Notes under the pieces: generated by a model
Told to the model about the DNA's origin: nothing
Seen by the model: only the letters and a program-made list of their open reading frames with translations
Database searches by the model: none
Part shown: positions 10,475 to 19,495 of the stretch, one piece after another
Layout of the letters: each line of letters opens with the position of its first letter
Position numbering within the stretch: position 1 is the first letter of the stretch
Program-made: the position numbers and the translations under genes
From: Aculops lycopersici
Taxonomy: Eukaryota; Arthropoda; Arachnida; Trombidiformes; Eriophyidae
Reading direction: 5' to 3'
NCBI GenBank assembly: GCA_015350385.1
Contig: WNKI01000004.1
Location: 1,450,061-1,514,060 of the forward strand
Length of the DNA: 64,000 bases

Positions 10475-11488
10475 CTAAGCCTTCGAAGCCAACTGGTTAC
10501 AAATCGATCCATAGGCCAGCTGAGGTGCGGAAAATTTCATCTGTGAATTGTATTGTGACAAATTATTCATTGGCGAGGAGAGAAACTCTGCCACTTGATC
10601 CATGTCACCCCAAATGAATTGCAATTTCTCGCAATGTTGCTGGCACTCGCTCTTAAATCTGGTTATCAATTCTTGGGCTCCACTTCTGTCATTCGTACCC
10701 AAGCTAATGGATTTAGGGTCCAAAACTAAAGAGCTTGCCGACTGGAGTGGTCCAATATTTGTTAGCGCTAGTTGCAAATCAAATCCATCCCTCAGGTTTC
10801 CCTCACGATAGATGTCAACAAATTGTTTAACCGTGGAACTCGGCACCACTTGGGTCACTCTAATAACTGCAATCTTTCTAACTAGACAGTGATTGTAGAG
10901 TTCCGCTGAGAATATATCCGTTAACATCATGAAGCAGCTCGACTGTGAAGCTAGCTCCTTGATTGCTTTAAGTGCATCATGTTGCTTACACCTGTAAGCC
11001 AATTCATAGAGTCCCGATTCTTTTGGACTCTCGGTGACCACTTTCATTATTAGGGACTTAATTTTCTCATAATTTGCAAAGACATAGTTCATCTCCTTTC
11101 CAACATATGGGTCGAAGTTTTCAATTCCCTTCCTTCGAACCCATTGGACTACAGGCTGTCCAGAGGCAATCATATCCTGGCCAATTTGTTCTTGTGCAGC
11201 AAATTGACCTAAAGATTGATCTAGAAAGCGAATCATTTGTTCGGTTAATGCAAACTCGCCACCAACGTCATCTTGCATAATCTTACCCAACATCTCCTGT
11301 TGCTCTTTCTCTCTAGCGGCCGCCGATTTGACTTCACTATTTCCGCCACCCAAACTCAGGAAGTCACCGGCAAGGTCGCCCGCTGTTAAGGCCCGAGCTT
11401 GAACTTGTTCAAGCTGCGTGCGCGGCAATAACGTTAGCAATAACGAGATCAGGATTTGGGTTGGTGAAAATCGCAAGAGACGAGACAT
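10475..11488 (-). CDS. secreted cysteine-pattern protein, long paralogue
   Basis: The 337-residue protein begins with a signal peptide (FSPTQILISLLLTLLP, cleavage likely near residues 25-32) and has no other hydrophobic segment, so it should be secreted. I do not recognise a named family. The second half carries cysteines at ...YRCKQ, SAELYNHC, SECQQ and GSICNQ. Their order and spacing match the neighbouring divergent gene at 12466 (34 versus 33 residues between the first two, 48 in both between the last two), so the two are probably distant paralogues. This copy has an N-terminal extension of about 130 residues and two extra cysteines (SSC, QHC). Predicted mostly helical. No function is assigned. 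Confidence 0.8.
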   Translation of the reverse strand: MSRLLRFSPTQILISLLLTLLPRTQLEQVQARALTAGDLAGDFLSLGGGNSEVKSAAAREKEQQEMLGKIMQDDVGGEFALTEQMIRFLDQSLGQFAAQEQIGQDMIASGQPVVQWVRRKGIENFDPYVGKEMNYVFANYEKIKSLIMKVVTESPKESGLYELAYRCKQHDALKAIKELASQSSCFMMLTDIFSAELYNHCLVRKIAVIRVTQVVPSSTVKQFVDIYREGNLRDGFDLQLALTNIGPLQSASSLVLDPKSISLGTNDRSGAQELITRFKSECQQHCEKLQFIWGDMDQVAEFLSSPMNNLSQYNSQMKFSAPQLAYGSICNQLASKA

Positions 11489-12465
11489 TGTATAGCTGAC
11501 TGCTCACTTACTTGTGCATTTGTTTGTTTGTTTGTTTGCGCTTTCTCTGTACTCCGTAAGCTAGTTAACGGTTACTGTGACGAAACGGTTTTGGCTTAGA
11601 AGGGGATCAATTCGAACAGATCAGATTCGTCATAGTCAACTATTGAAATTGTACCCATCATTTTGTGTTCGCTTCTGCTACACAAATCTCTAACAGGTAA
11701 CAGATACAAGTGTTGTGAGTCTCTACACGGCAAAGGCGGTGCAAAGAAATGGTCTAGCCAAGCGCAACCTATAGTAACGTAGGCTATAAATAAATGATAG
11801 ACTACAGTTTCTGGCGTTGGCTGTACTTTTGGATGACACCGCTATGGCGATGATGACTTTCGTTGTCTGGTGTCAGTTATTCAGAACGATGTGTGCCAAT
11901 ACACAAGAGTACACAGACTTAATTTCGTGACCATGAAACAACAAGTGGTTGTCAGAGGTGGGCGCGGAACAGAAGTGGCCGCAAATTAGTCTGCATCAGG
12001 CCGCCAAATCTCATTTCAACAGCTTGCACATGTATCATTGGCAACAAGTGGTGGCAACATCAGCAATGAATGACCTCCACTGCTTTCCCCCGCTTTGCTT
12101 GTTAATAAGCAGGCAAGCAAGCAATTAAGAATGCATTAGAGGCTGGATAAACCCAGAGACACGTGTTGGTGCGTAAATTAGTGTGATCATTAAATTCAGA
12201 TTGGGGAAAGAGACAAAGCTTTTCTATTGTTTACCAAGATCCCTATCACTAATCATAAATCTTTGGCAATCAGTCGGTCGGTTGACTGGGTTGGCGGGTT
12301 AGTTTTAGGGATCACCTCGTTTGTATATATATCCAAGAGGCAGTCGCATCCAAGCAGAAGTTTCATTCACCCATCACACGCCAAAACTGAAACATCTACT
12401 CGAAAATTTTTCCCTGAAATACAATATCACATTCATTCATATACCTACCACTTACCATCCTCAAG
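11489..12465. promoter_or_regulatory. divergent promoter region of the two secreted-protein genes
   Basis: The two cysteine-pattern genes are transcribed away from each other across 977 bases. The region holds two copies of CAACAAGTGG (11939-11948 and 12042-12051), a TATAAATA at about 11785 and a TATATATA at 12324-12331, the latter well placed for the plus-strand gene. Shared control of both genes is plausible but inferred. Confidence 0.5.
12324..12331 (+). promoter_or_regulatory. TATA box of the short secreted-protein gene
   Basis: TATATATA lies 135 bases upstream of the ATG at 12466, leaving a 5' UTR of about 100 bases if transcription starts about 30 bases downstream. Consensus match only. 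Confidence 0.45.
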
Positions 12466-13035
12466 ATGAACCGCGTGGCACTTACTCTCATCAGCTGCCT
12501 CATCCTCGAGCTAATTTACTTTGCACCGGCGGAAGTGGATGCAATGGCAGTCAGCGCAAGGAATAGAACCGCCGACGCTATGTGCAGCCAGGAGCAAATC
12601 AAGTCCAATTTGGATCAAGCTGCAAAGGAAAACAAATCGGCGGATGAAATGAGCATCACCTCAATGGAATTGTTCGATACCTGTAGCAATAACTTCCTCT
12701 CAACTCACGAAATCAATCCAGATATTAAGAGGGCAGTTGACTCTTGGCTCGGATTTGACTTGAGCAAGGCAAATGTTGATCAAATTTTAGAGGGATACCA
12801 AATTGCTTTGTTCAACGAGAAACCAGCCCCAGGTGATAAGAACAAGAATTTGGTTAGGGAATGTGAGCAAATTAACAAGAGTTATGATGTATTCAAGCAA
12901 ACAATGGATTTGCTCTCTGAACATATAAGTACCGCCGATTTACCAGCATTGGCACAAACTGAAGAGAACAAGTCCCTATTATCTTTTGCATTGTACTCGC
13001 AATTTTGCGCAAGTCTCTACAACCTTAATGAGTAG
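12466..13035 (+). CDS. secreted four-cysteine helical protein, short paralogue
   Basis: The 189-residue protein starts with a clear signal peptide (MNRVALTLISCLILELIYF, cleavage likely after PAEVDA). The mature part has exactly four cysteines (AMCSQ, ELFDTC, VRECEQ, SQFCAS) and a helical, polar sequence with one NRT glycosylation site near the start. No named family is recognised. Cysteine order, the S[AM]EL[YF][ND]xC motif and the identical 48-residue spacing of the last two cysteines link it to the divergent gene at 10475-11488. A small secreted protein of this kind could be salivary, cuticular or odorant-binding-like, but nothing in the sequence decides. Its stop is 38 bases from that of the first lipase gene, which converges on it. 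Confidence 0.85.
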   Translation: MNRVALTLISCLILELIYFAPAEVDAMAVSARNRTADAMCSQEQIKSNLDQAAKENKSADEMSITSMELFDTCSNNFLSTHEINPDIKRAVDSWLGFDLSKANVDQILEGYQIALFNEKPAPGDKNKNLVRECEQINKSYDVFKQTMDLLSEHISTADLPALAQTEENKSLLSFALYSQFCASLYNLNE

Positions 13036-13051
13036 CAAGGTTTACAGATGT

Positions 13052-13057
13052 AATAAA
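13052..13057 (+). terminator. polyadenylation signal AATAAA
   Basis: AATAAA sits 17 bases after the stop of the short secreted-protein gene. Cleavage would fall at or inside the 3' end of the convergent lipase coding region. Confidence 0.55.
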
Positions 13058-13073
13058 TTTGATGATAAAATTT

Positions 13074-14516
13074 TTAACATTTGACTAGATATGAGTCCTG
13101 ACTGGTTTCTGTTGTCAGGCAAAAGGTTGCCGACTCCTTCTTACGCTCACTCTCTAATGGATGGCTCATAAAGTTAACCTGGAGGGAGTTTAGAGTTGAG
13201 GAAAGCTCCTTCCTGATTGACGATCTTGCCTGAATCTTAACTTTCTCTGGTTGACTGAGCTTAAATTTCCTTGTTATCAGCTGGGTGTATCCTAATCCAC
13301 CATCTACCTTGTAGTTTGGTTCAGCGGTTTGACCAGAGTTCAACAAAAACTGCACCTTACCCGAGGCCATTTGTTTAGCCAGGGCAGTTGAGGGTTGTTT
13401 TTCAAAGCTCAAAAAGATCTGGTAATGTTGCAAACAGGAATCCCCTTTCGAGGTCTTCAAGTACATGTTTGTATTGGTCTTGTAATCATTCGATCTCAAA
13501 TTTATACCCATACTCTGCTCTCTAGCCGTATCCAGGTTGCTGACGTAATAGCATTTCGATCCATCCTGACCACAGGACCCACAGGCTCCCGCCAGGAATG
13601 CATCATAACTAGAACACTGATAGGCAACTTCGAAACAATCATTGGACTTTTCGACTATTTCATGATGGGTTGCCTTCATATGGCTCAATGCACTACCGAC
13701 CAGGTGTTCCAAACTATCATCATCTTGGTAGCTGATTCCCCTGGTTCTCCTAAGCAGTTTCGATGCCATGGATTGATGCTTGCCTCCATTGACAAAGATA
13801 TCCACACCACCTATCGCCTGGCGCGATCCAAAATTAAACATGTCGTAATGTCTAGCCACTACGAGGCTTGCATCAGTTGGCTTCAGCATATTTGTCTGTG
13901 CAAATGACGTTCCTTTGTGGAAACAGACACCTGTCGGATCAATGGCTGTGATTTGGCCCAGCGTTAACCCGGCTCTTGATTTCAATTCTTTACCAGCCTG
14001 GCCCGCAATGTGAGTCGATAGTGAGTAGGAGATGATGTGAACGTTGGAGATGTTGTATTGATATATTGTGTTCATTTGTATCAAGAATTGAGCCAATGCT
14101 TTGCCTAAATTCGGCACTAAACTTGCTGCCGTCGAGTAACTCCTACAAGATTCGTGTGACCAATCGAAGAAGAGCAAGTTGAATCCAGGATTCTCTAGTT
14201 GCTTGTATCTATTTCGCATGGCTTTCAACCAGGGATATGAGGTGCTCTGGGTAAATCCATGGGTGTAAATCAAGGTGGATTGAGTTAGATTGAATCTAGA
14301 CTTGACAAAACTCTTCACATCTTTATCGTTCCACGTATACTGCCTCCTGTTAGCCGGAATAATCTTCAAATCATGGTAAGTCTTGGGGTCGTAGAAAATT
14401 AGCTTTGGTTTGATGTCTGCCGTGGCGCTAGCTGCCTTCCGGGGGCACAGTTGACCAAAAGCCAGGCCGAGATAAACCAGAACCAAGAGCGAGGAGGCGA
14501 CCAATTTCATTTCCAT
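13074..14516 (-). CDS. pancreatic-lipase-family secreted protein, tandem copy 1
   Basis: The start is the ATG at 14516 (MEMKLVASSLLVLVYLG, signal peptide); the frame is open further upstream but without ATG. About 480 residues. The lipase alpha/beta-hydrolase fold is visible: TLIYTHGFTQS (oxyanion region), nucleophile segment HIISYSLSTHIAGQAG, acid IDPTGVCFH and histidine LSHMKATHHE, followed by a cysteine-rich ACGSCGQDGSKCYY segment. A C-terminal beta-rich region probably equals the PLAT-like domain. The usual GHSLG elbow reads SYSLS: the catalytic serine is kept but both glycines are serines. Ser, Asp and His are all present, so activity on lipid esters is possible but not certain. It is the last of three tandem minus-strand copies. 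Confidence 0.88.
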   Translation of the reverse strand: MEMKLVASSLLVLVYLGLAFGQLCPRKAASATADIKPKLIFYDPKTYHDLKIIPANRRQYTWNDKDVKSFVKSRFNLTQSTLIYTHGFTQSTSYPWLKAMRNRYKQLENPGFNLLFFDWSHESCRSYSTAASLVPNLGKALAQFLIQMNTIYQYNISNVHIISYSLSTHIAGQAGKELKSRAGLTLGQITAIDPTGVCFHKGTSFAQTNMLKPTDASLVVARHYDMFNFGSRQAIGGVDIFVNGGKHQSMASKLLRRTRGISYQDDDSLEHLVGSALSHMKATHHEIVEKSNDCFEVAYQCSSYDAFLAGACGSCGQDGSKCYYVSNLDTAREQSMGINLRSNDYKTNTNMYLKTSKGDSCLQHYQIFLSFEKQPSTALAKQMASGKVQFLLNSGQTAEPNYKVDGGLGYTQLITRKFKLSQPEKVKIQARSSIRKELSSTLNSLQVNFMSHPLESERKKESATFCLTTETSQDSYLVKC

Positions 14517-14967
14517 TATTGCAAAATGTCCCACTCTTAGCAAACATCACAATGTTCTTGTCGAGATGACAGACAATAAGAGACTAAGTTTAGTGAGCAG
14601 TCACTTGTTGACTCCTATCCTATCCTAAGCCACCATGGTCGATGGTTCTTCAGCTCATCAATTATGCATCCAATGACTTCAAACTCTTTGATTATGCGTC
14701 TCCCTTTAGATATAGATGAGTTCCAGTTTCACTAAGGTACAGTGATACAATCATCATACTAATAAATAGTACTTGTGGAGGATAGTAGATTAATATTCAA
14801 CAGTTTATTTATTACACAATCTATGGAGGGTGTACGTGTTGCAGTGAATGCATCGTACAGGTTGCATTAATTTTGCGACTGCTTACTTTTCCCGCTCATC
14901 CTGCATCTTTTCATTTAACTCATGTGCTTTTATTTTGTCATGTGTCGCAAAATTATAGTTACTGGTC
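14517..14967. other. spacer between lipase copies 1 and 2
   Basis: About 450 bases holding the promoter of copy 1 and the 3' flank of copy 2. A minus-strand AATAAA (TTTATT on the plus strand near 14804) may end copy 2. No gene seen. Confidence 0.4.
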
Positions 14968-16452
14968 TTAAGTTGAGCTGCACTTGACCATAAATCCGTC
15001 CAAACCGGTTGTGTTTGTTGGACAATAATTGCTTGACAACTGTTGTCTTATTTTGATATTTGGATGACTCAAGAATCTAATTTTGATAGATTTCACTCGA
15101 TTAGCTACCAAATCAAACTTTCTCTTGGACTCAACTCTGAGCCTCAATTGTTCCGGTAGAATTAATCGGTATGAAATTGTTATGAGCTCCGTGTATTTGC
15201 CAGTGGATATCTTGAACTTTGGCTCGAAATACTCGCTTGAGTTCAGCATGAAGACAATTTCACGATTCGATATCAATTCGTCGACTTCCTCCTTGAAATT
15301 AGCAATCACCTGATAGTGCTGTAGGCATGTCATGTTGATGGAAGTTTTGATAAACATGAGAGTGTTTGGTTTGTAGACATGAGAATCCTTACGCAATGGA
15401 GAGCCCAAGTGCAATCGTTGAGCCTCATCCATGTTGTTCAAGTAGTAACATTTTGAACCATCCGAACCACAAGACCCACAAGCTCCCTTTAAGAATGATT
15501 CATAATCTCGGCATTGATACGCAACTTCAAAACAATCATCTGGCTTTGGATTACACTCATGCTCGAGGGTCTTGAAGTGGCTAAAGAATTTGTCAACCGC
15601 ATTTCCAATGAGAGATTTGTCATTCTCAGGTATTTCTACATGCTCATGATGTTGTCTTATAGAATTATGCATAATTGTTTGATGTTCACCTCCATTGACC
15701 AGAATGTCAACTAGGCCAATATTTTGATGAGCACCAAAGGCAAATTTGTCGTAGTGACGAGCAACCACAAATTTGGCATCGCTAGGTCTCAATTTGTAAG
15801 CTTCGCCAAATTCCGTGTTGTCATGAAAACAAACGCCTGTTGGGTCGAGGGCCGTGATTTGTCCCAGCTCAAGTCCATATTGTTTCTTCAAGATTCTACC
15901 TGCCATTCCAAAAATGTGATTCGAGAGCGAGAAGGTGAGCGCATGAAATTTATCTGGTCCATAGTGGTAAGTTTCATACATCTGTAACATAAACTGGGCC
16001 AGAGACTTGCCTAAGTTCGGGACGAAGCTGGCTGCATCCGGATATGACCTTGAGGAAACCGTTGACCAATCGAAGAGGAGTAGATTGAATCCCACCGGAC
16101 CTCTGGCACTAAGCTCGGCATACCTGTGACGAATTTGCTTGAGCCATTTGATCTGTTGACTTTCAGTGTAACCATGAGAATAGATTAGAGTTGGCAACTT
16201 GAGATCGAATCCATTTTCTAAAAAACTCTCAATTTCCTCCTCATGCCACCTGTTAAGACCAACAATCCAATCAATCCGGATATCCTGATCACTTTTCACC
16301 TTGTAGTAGACAATTATTGGTTCAAAATCTTCATTAGGCCCTGCAGCTTGCTTTGGACACAGGAGAGATTTCCGTTCCTCCTTTTGAGCTGAAATCAACG
16401 AAACCAGTAAAACTGGCATAAAAGTAGACAAAAGTTGAAACTTGTTGATCAT
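14968..16452 (-). CDS. pancreatic-lipase-family secreted protein, tandem copy 2
   Basis: The ATG at 16452 gives a signal peptide (MINKFQLLSTFMPVLLVSLIS) and about 494 residues; the upstream open frame starts only from GTG. The same landmarks as copy 1 appear: TLIYSHGYTES, FDWSTVSSRSY, nucleophile HALTFSLSNHIFG, acid LDPTGVCFHDNTEFG, histidine FFSHFKTLEHE, and ACGSCGSDGSKCYY. Here the elbow reads TFSLS, again without the flanking glycines of GHSLG. The C-terminal region parallels copy 1 (FLSHPN, MVKC). Several NxT/NxS sites suit a secreted glycoprotein. It is probably a recent relative of copy 1, whose Cys pattern it shares. Confidence 0.88.
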   Translation of the reverse strand: MINKFQLLSTFMPVLLVSLISAQKEERKSLLCPKQAAGPNEDFEPIIVYYKVKSDQDIRIDWIVGLNRWHEEEIESFLENGFDLKLPTLIYSHGYTESQQIKWLKQIRHRYAELSARGPVGFNLLLFDWSTVSSRSYPDAASFVPNLGKSLAQFMLQMYETYHYGPDKFHALTFSLSNHIFGMAGRILKKQYGLELGQITALDPTGVCFHDNTEFGEAYKLRPSDAKFVVARHYDKFAFGAHQNIGLVDILVNGGEHQTIMHNSIRQHHEHVEIPENDKSLIGNAVDKFFSHFKTLEHECNPKPDDCFEVAYQCRDYESFLKGACGSCGSDGSKCYYLNNMDEAQRLHLGSPLRKDSHVYKPNTLMFIKTSINMTCLQHYQVIANFKEEVDELISNREIVFMLNSSEYFEPKFKISTGKYTELITISYRLILPEQLRLRVESKRKFDLVANRVKSIKIRFLSHPNIKIRQQLSSNYCPTNTTGLDGFMVKCSST

Positions 16453-16672
16453 CTTGCAGACAACACTAAGTAGTAGAACAAATCTTGAATATAAGTTAAA
16501 TAACTCATATGAATTACAGTTTGACAAGCTCACAGCATAACTAAAATGAGAATGGTGAAACTATTCACCTAAATATAACCTCGCGAGCATCTGCTAGATC
16601 GCTTATTAGGATATGATTAAACTTTATAACTCACTCTTTGCTCTTTAATTTAATGCAAGGTATTCATTAGCT

Positions 16673-18262
16673 TTAACTTTTGGTTGGTGGTGATTGTGGT
16701 AGTAAAGCTGAGGCTTGCTCAGAGCATTTTTGCATCGTTCCTTCATAGTTGACCCTTGGGCCACCGCAGTATTTGGCCGAATTTAATTCACGAATTTCAG
16801 CAAGAGGGTGACTCATGAACCTGATCTCTAGCGACTCAATGGCTCGCATGATTTCAAGTCTATTGGCCAAATCCTTTGAGTCAACTCCAACAAAGTCGGG
16901 CATTTCAAATTGTTTCTCCAATGCAAAGAGGGTGGTAAATGCAGGAACTTGTCCGTTTGCAACTCGAGCTTCCGGTGTGAGAGTCTTAACGCTTCCGGCA
17001 CTGAATTGGACTAAACCGGAAACGAAAGCATTGGTCACTGCCTTCGAGCTATCTGGCTTAACGCGAGCAATCACTTGGTAATGGTAGAGACACTTTTGGT
17101 TTTTGCCAGCCTCAATGTACATCTGAACTCCTCTCTCGTATTTACCCTCTTGGTAAGCGCCCAACTCTTGCATTTGCATGGACTTCATAGTGTCCATATA
17201 GTAACACTTCGAGTTATTCTTGCCACAATCACCACAGCTACCTGCCAAGAACTCGGTGTAACTATCACACTCATAAGCGACACTCTCGCATTCCGTTGCA
17301 CTAGTCTCAAGGGCAGTGCCTAGCCAGTGGCTCAGGAATCCGCCAACAATGTGCTCGCCCTCGTCGCCATCATCAACTTGCTCATCGGGATCATCATCAG
17401 TTTCGTTATAAGCATCAACTGATCTCTTCCTAATCATTAGAGGATTGTATTGCTTCATTCCTCCATTGACAAAAATGTCAAGACCATCGATCAGCATGTG
17501 AGCTCCATATGCGTTCAAGTCGTAATGCCGAGCAACCACCAGGTCGGCGTCGGTCTTTTGCAGCATGTAAGTTCTTCCAAATTCAGTATCATCATGGAAA
17601 CAGACACCTGTTGGGTCGATTGCAGTGATATGTCCCAATTTAAGTCCCTGGCAGTTTAGCTCACGGCCAGCTTGGCCGGCAACGTGAGTTGATAGAGAGT
17701 ATGACATTACGTGCACTTTGCTTGGACTGTAGCCGAGTTTTGAGTTCAAATCGGCTATAAATCTACCCAACATCATACCGGAATTTGGCACCCACTTGGC
17801 GGCAAAATGGTACACTTGCTGGGCGTACTTTGACCAATCGTAGAAGAACAAGTTAAACATTGGCTTACCATCGTTGTCAAACAAAGCATCATACTTCTTA
17901 CGTGCCTCATTTAACCAGATGGCATTTGTATTTTGTAGAAAGGCGTGAGCAAAGATGATTGTTGGTTGACTTTGATTAAAACCACTATCTTTAATCAATT
18001 CAAAACCCTCAGCCGGCCAGGTATTGTTCTCTGTTGGCATTATAGTAATCTCCTTGGCACCCTTTGTTGGTGGGTAAAAGATAGTCTTGCTGTCGATTTT
18101 GTTTGCCGGATCGGCCGCCTTTGATGGACAGGTGGTGGGTATCTTTTGTGTGGGTCCGTATAAATCCCCCGCCACAATTAGCGAGCCGATACTTGAGATT
18201 AGTAATATCACACTCAAGGCCTCATTGGTGCCGAGAGAAACTTTGGTGCTTGGTGATTGCAT
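16673..18262 (-). CDS. pancreatic-lipase-family secreted protein, tandem copy 3
   Basis: 529 residues from the ATG at 18262, with an N-terminal hydrophobic segment (ALSVILLISSIGSLIVAG, about residues 15-32) acting as signal peptide. Lipase landmarks: IIFAHAFLQN in place of the THGF loop, nucleophile HVMSYSLSTHVAGQAGREL, acid IDPTGVCFHDDTEFG, histidine FLSHWLGTALE and SCGDCGKNNSKCYY. The loop before the histidine carries an acidic insert (NETDDDPDEQVDDGDEGEH). The C-terminal beta-rich domain aligns with the other two copies (RFMSHPL, MQKC). This copy has a well-placed minus-strand TATA box and is the 5'-most of the cluster. Confidence 0.88.
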   Translation of the reverse strand: MQSPSTKVSLGTNEALSVILLISSIGSLIVAGDLYGPTQKIPTTCPSKAADPANKIDSKTIFYPPTKGAKEITIMPTENNTWPAEGFELIKDSGFNQSQPTIIFAHAFLQNTNAIWLNEARKKYDALFDNDGKPMFNLFFYDWSKYAQQVYHFAAKWVPNSGMMLGRFIADLNSKLGYSPSKVHVMSYSLSTHVAGQAGRELNCQGLKLGHITAIDPTGVCFHDDTEFGRTYMLQKTDADLVVARHYDLNAYGAHMLIDGLDIFVNGGMKQYNPLMIRKRSVDAYNETDDDPDEQVDDGDEGEHIVGGFLSHWLGTALETSATECESVAYECDSYTEFLAGSCGDCGKNNSKCYYMDTMKSMQMQELGAYQEGKYERGVQMYIEAGKNQKCLYHYQVIARVKPDSSKAVTNAFVSGLVQFSAGSVKTLTPEARVANGQVPAFTTLFALEKQFEMPDFVGVDSKDLANRLEIMRAIESLEIRFMSHPLAEIRELNSAKYCGGPRVNYEGTMQKCSEQASALLPQSPPTKS

Positions 18263-18346
18263 CTTGAGGCTGGTGATCGTTTAGTGTCTCTTATGGATTC
18301 GCCAGTCGGACTAGGCATAAATGGCTCAAGCCAATGGGGGGACCGG

Positions 18347-18359
18347 TTTTATATTTATA
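18347..18359 (-). promoter_or_regulatory. TATA box of lipase copy 3
   Basis: The minus strand reads TATAAATATAAAA about 85-97 bases upstream of the ATG at 18262, giving a short 5' UTR. Good consensus and position. Confidence 0.6.
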
Positions 18360-19412
18360 TTCAACTCGCAGAAAGATTGACAAAAGGCCAATCTATCTAA
18401 AGGTTGATTTTGTCAACGGCAAAAAAGTATCGTGTTTATCATGACATAATTGATTCACGAATTGAATCATCGGCAGGTGAGATTCACTCACAGGTAGAAT
18501 CATGGCTCTCTCAATTCACACCATCGACTTGACGTTAATTTAGTCCAGTGTAACATGTGATTGCGTAAATCTCGTATAGTGTTGAGCATCGATTAAATCC
18601 TCGGAATAAATCAAAATCGAAGAATGAATATTTTAGCTCAACTAAAACGTCAGCAGGATCACGAGTGTGTGACAACAGGTTGTTTTGGTGGGCATAATCA
18701 TTTTCTCATCTGAAGAGAGCATCGTCATTTGGTTAGTTAGCCTGCACAAAGAAATTTGTTAACAAGTTCAAAGCCAAAAACCAGAATTCAGGCTGAAGCA
18801 ACCTGTTGCACTCAACTGGTCTAGTTGGCAAGTTTGCTACAAGTCAACTCGCTCACTAGTTCAAAAGTTAACGCGTGTATATGGATATAAAAGAGCAAGT
18901 CGGTTAGAAAAGCTTGCTGTTCTTTTCTAGCCACTGATTCTGCTCCCACCGCTTGGCGTGTATCGACTATTTAATTCAAGAGAGGCGACCAAACAAGACA
19001 AAAGGTAGCTGGCACTTGAAGCCAGAGGGATCAGTTTAGATTCAAGCCAAATATTGTAGTCAGCTCTGAGCAGCTAGAAAGTTGCCAGCTAGTCTAAAAT
19101 TTACTGACTCCAGCTGGGCGAGTTGCAAAGCTAGCATCTAAGAGAAACCTAGAATTTCCTTTGGGACGAAATTGAAATTGAAATCCAGGAGGCGAGCCAC
19201 AGCCAGCTGGTCAAGGTCAGTGGACTTTGCTCATGTTAAGGGTAGATGCTGTCGCTGTAGTTTTTGCAACCATCTAAGCAAGAAACCGACGACGACGAAA
19301 ACAACAACAACAACAACAGGAGCATTAAATTTGCCGAGGCAATTGAGAGTCAAGGAAGTTGATCTCTAGAATCCTGTTGAGTTTCTGATACTACGAATAG
19401 CAAGCTGGCATC

Positions 19413-19458
<46 letters not shown>

Positions 19459-19495
19459 GCTGTTGTTGCTGTTGTTGTTGCTGTTGCTGTTGCTG
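19413..19495. repeat. (GTT)n microsatellite
   Basis: About 27 near-perfect trinucleotide units with a few GCT interruptions toward the right end. Confidence 0.9.

Noticed and set aside
14517..14543. Upstream extension of lipase copy 1
   Set aside because: Begins with TTG; the ATG at 14516 gives a correct signal peptide. The same logic moves lipase copy 2 to 16452, AMMECR1 to 24222 and ubiquilin to 38308.
19172..19369. 65-codon frame downstream of a TATA-like site in the desert before PDCD4
   Set aside because: Short, Thr/Arg repeat-rich and without a supporting domain; more likely PDCD4 upstream sequence.
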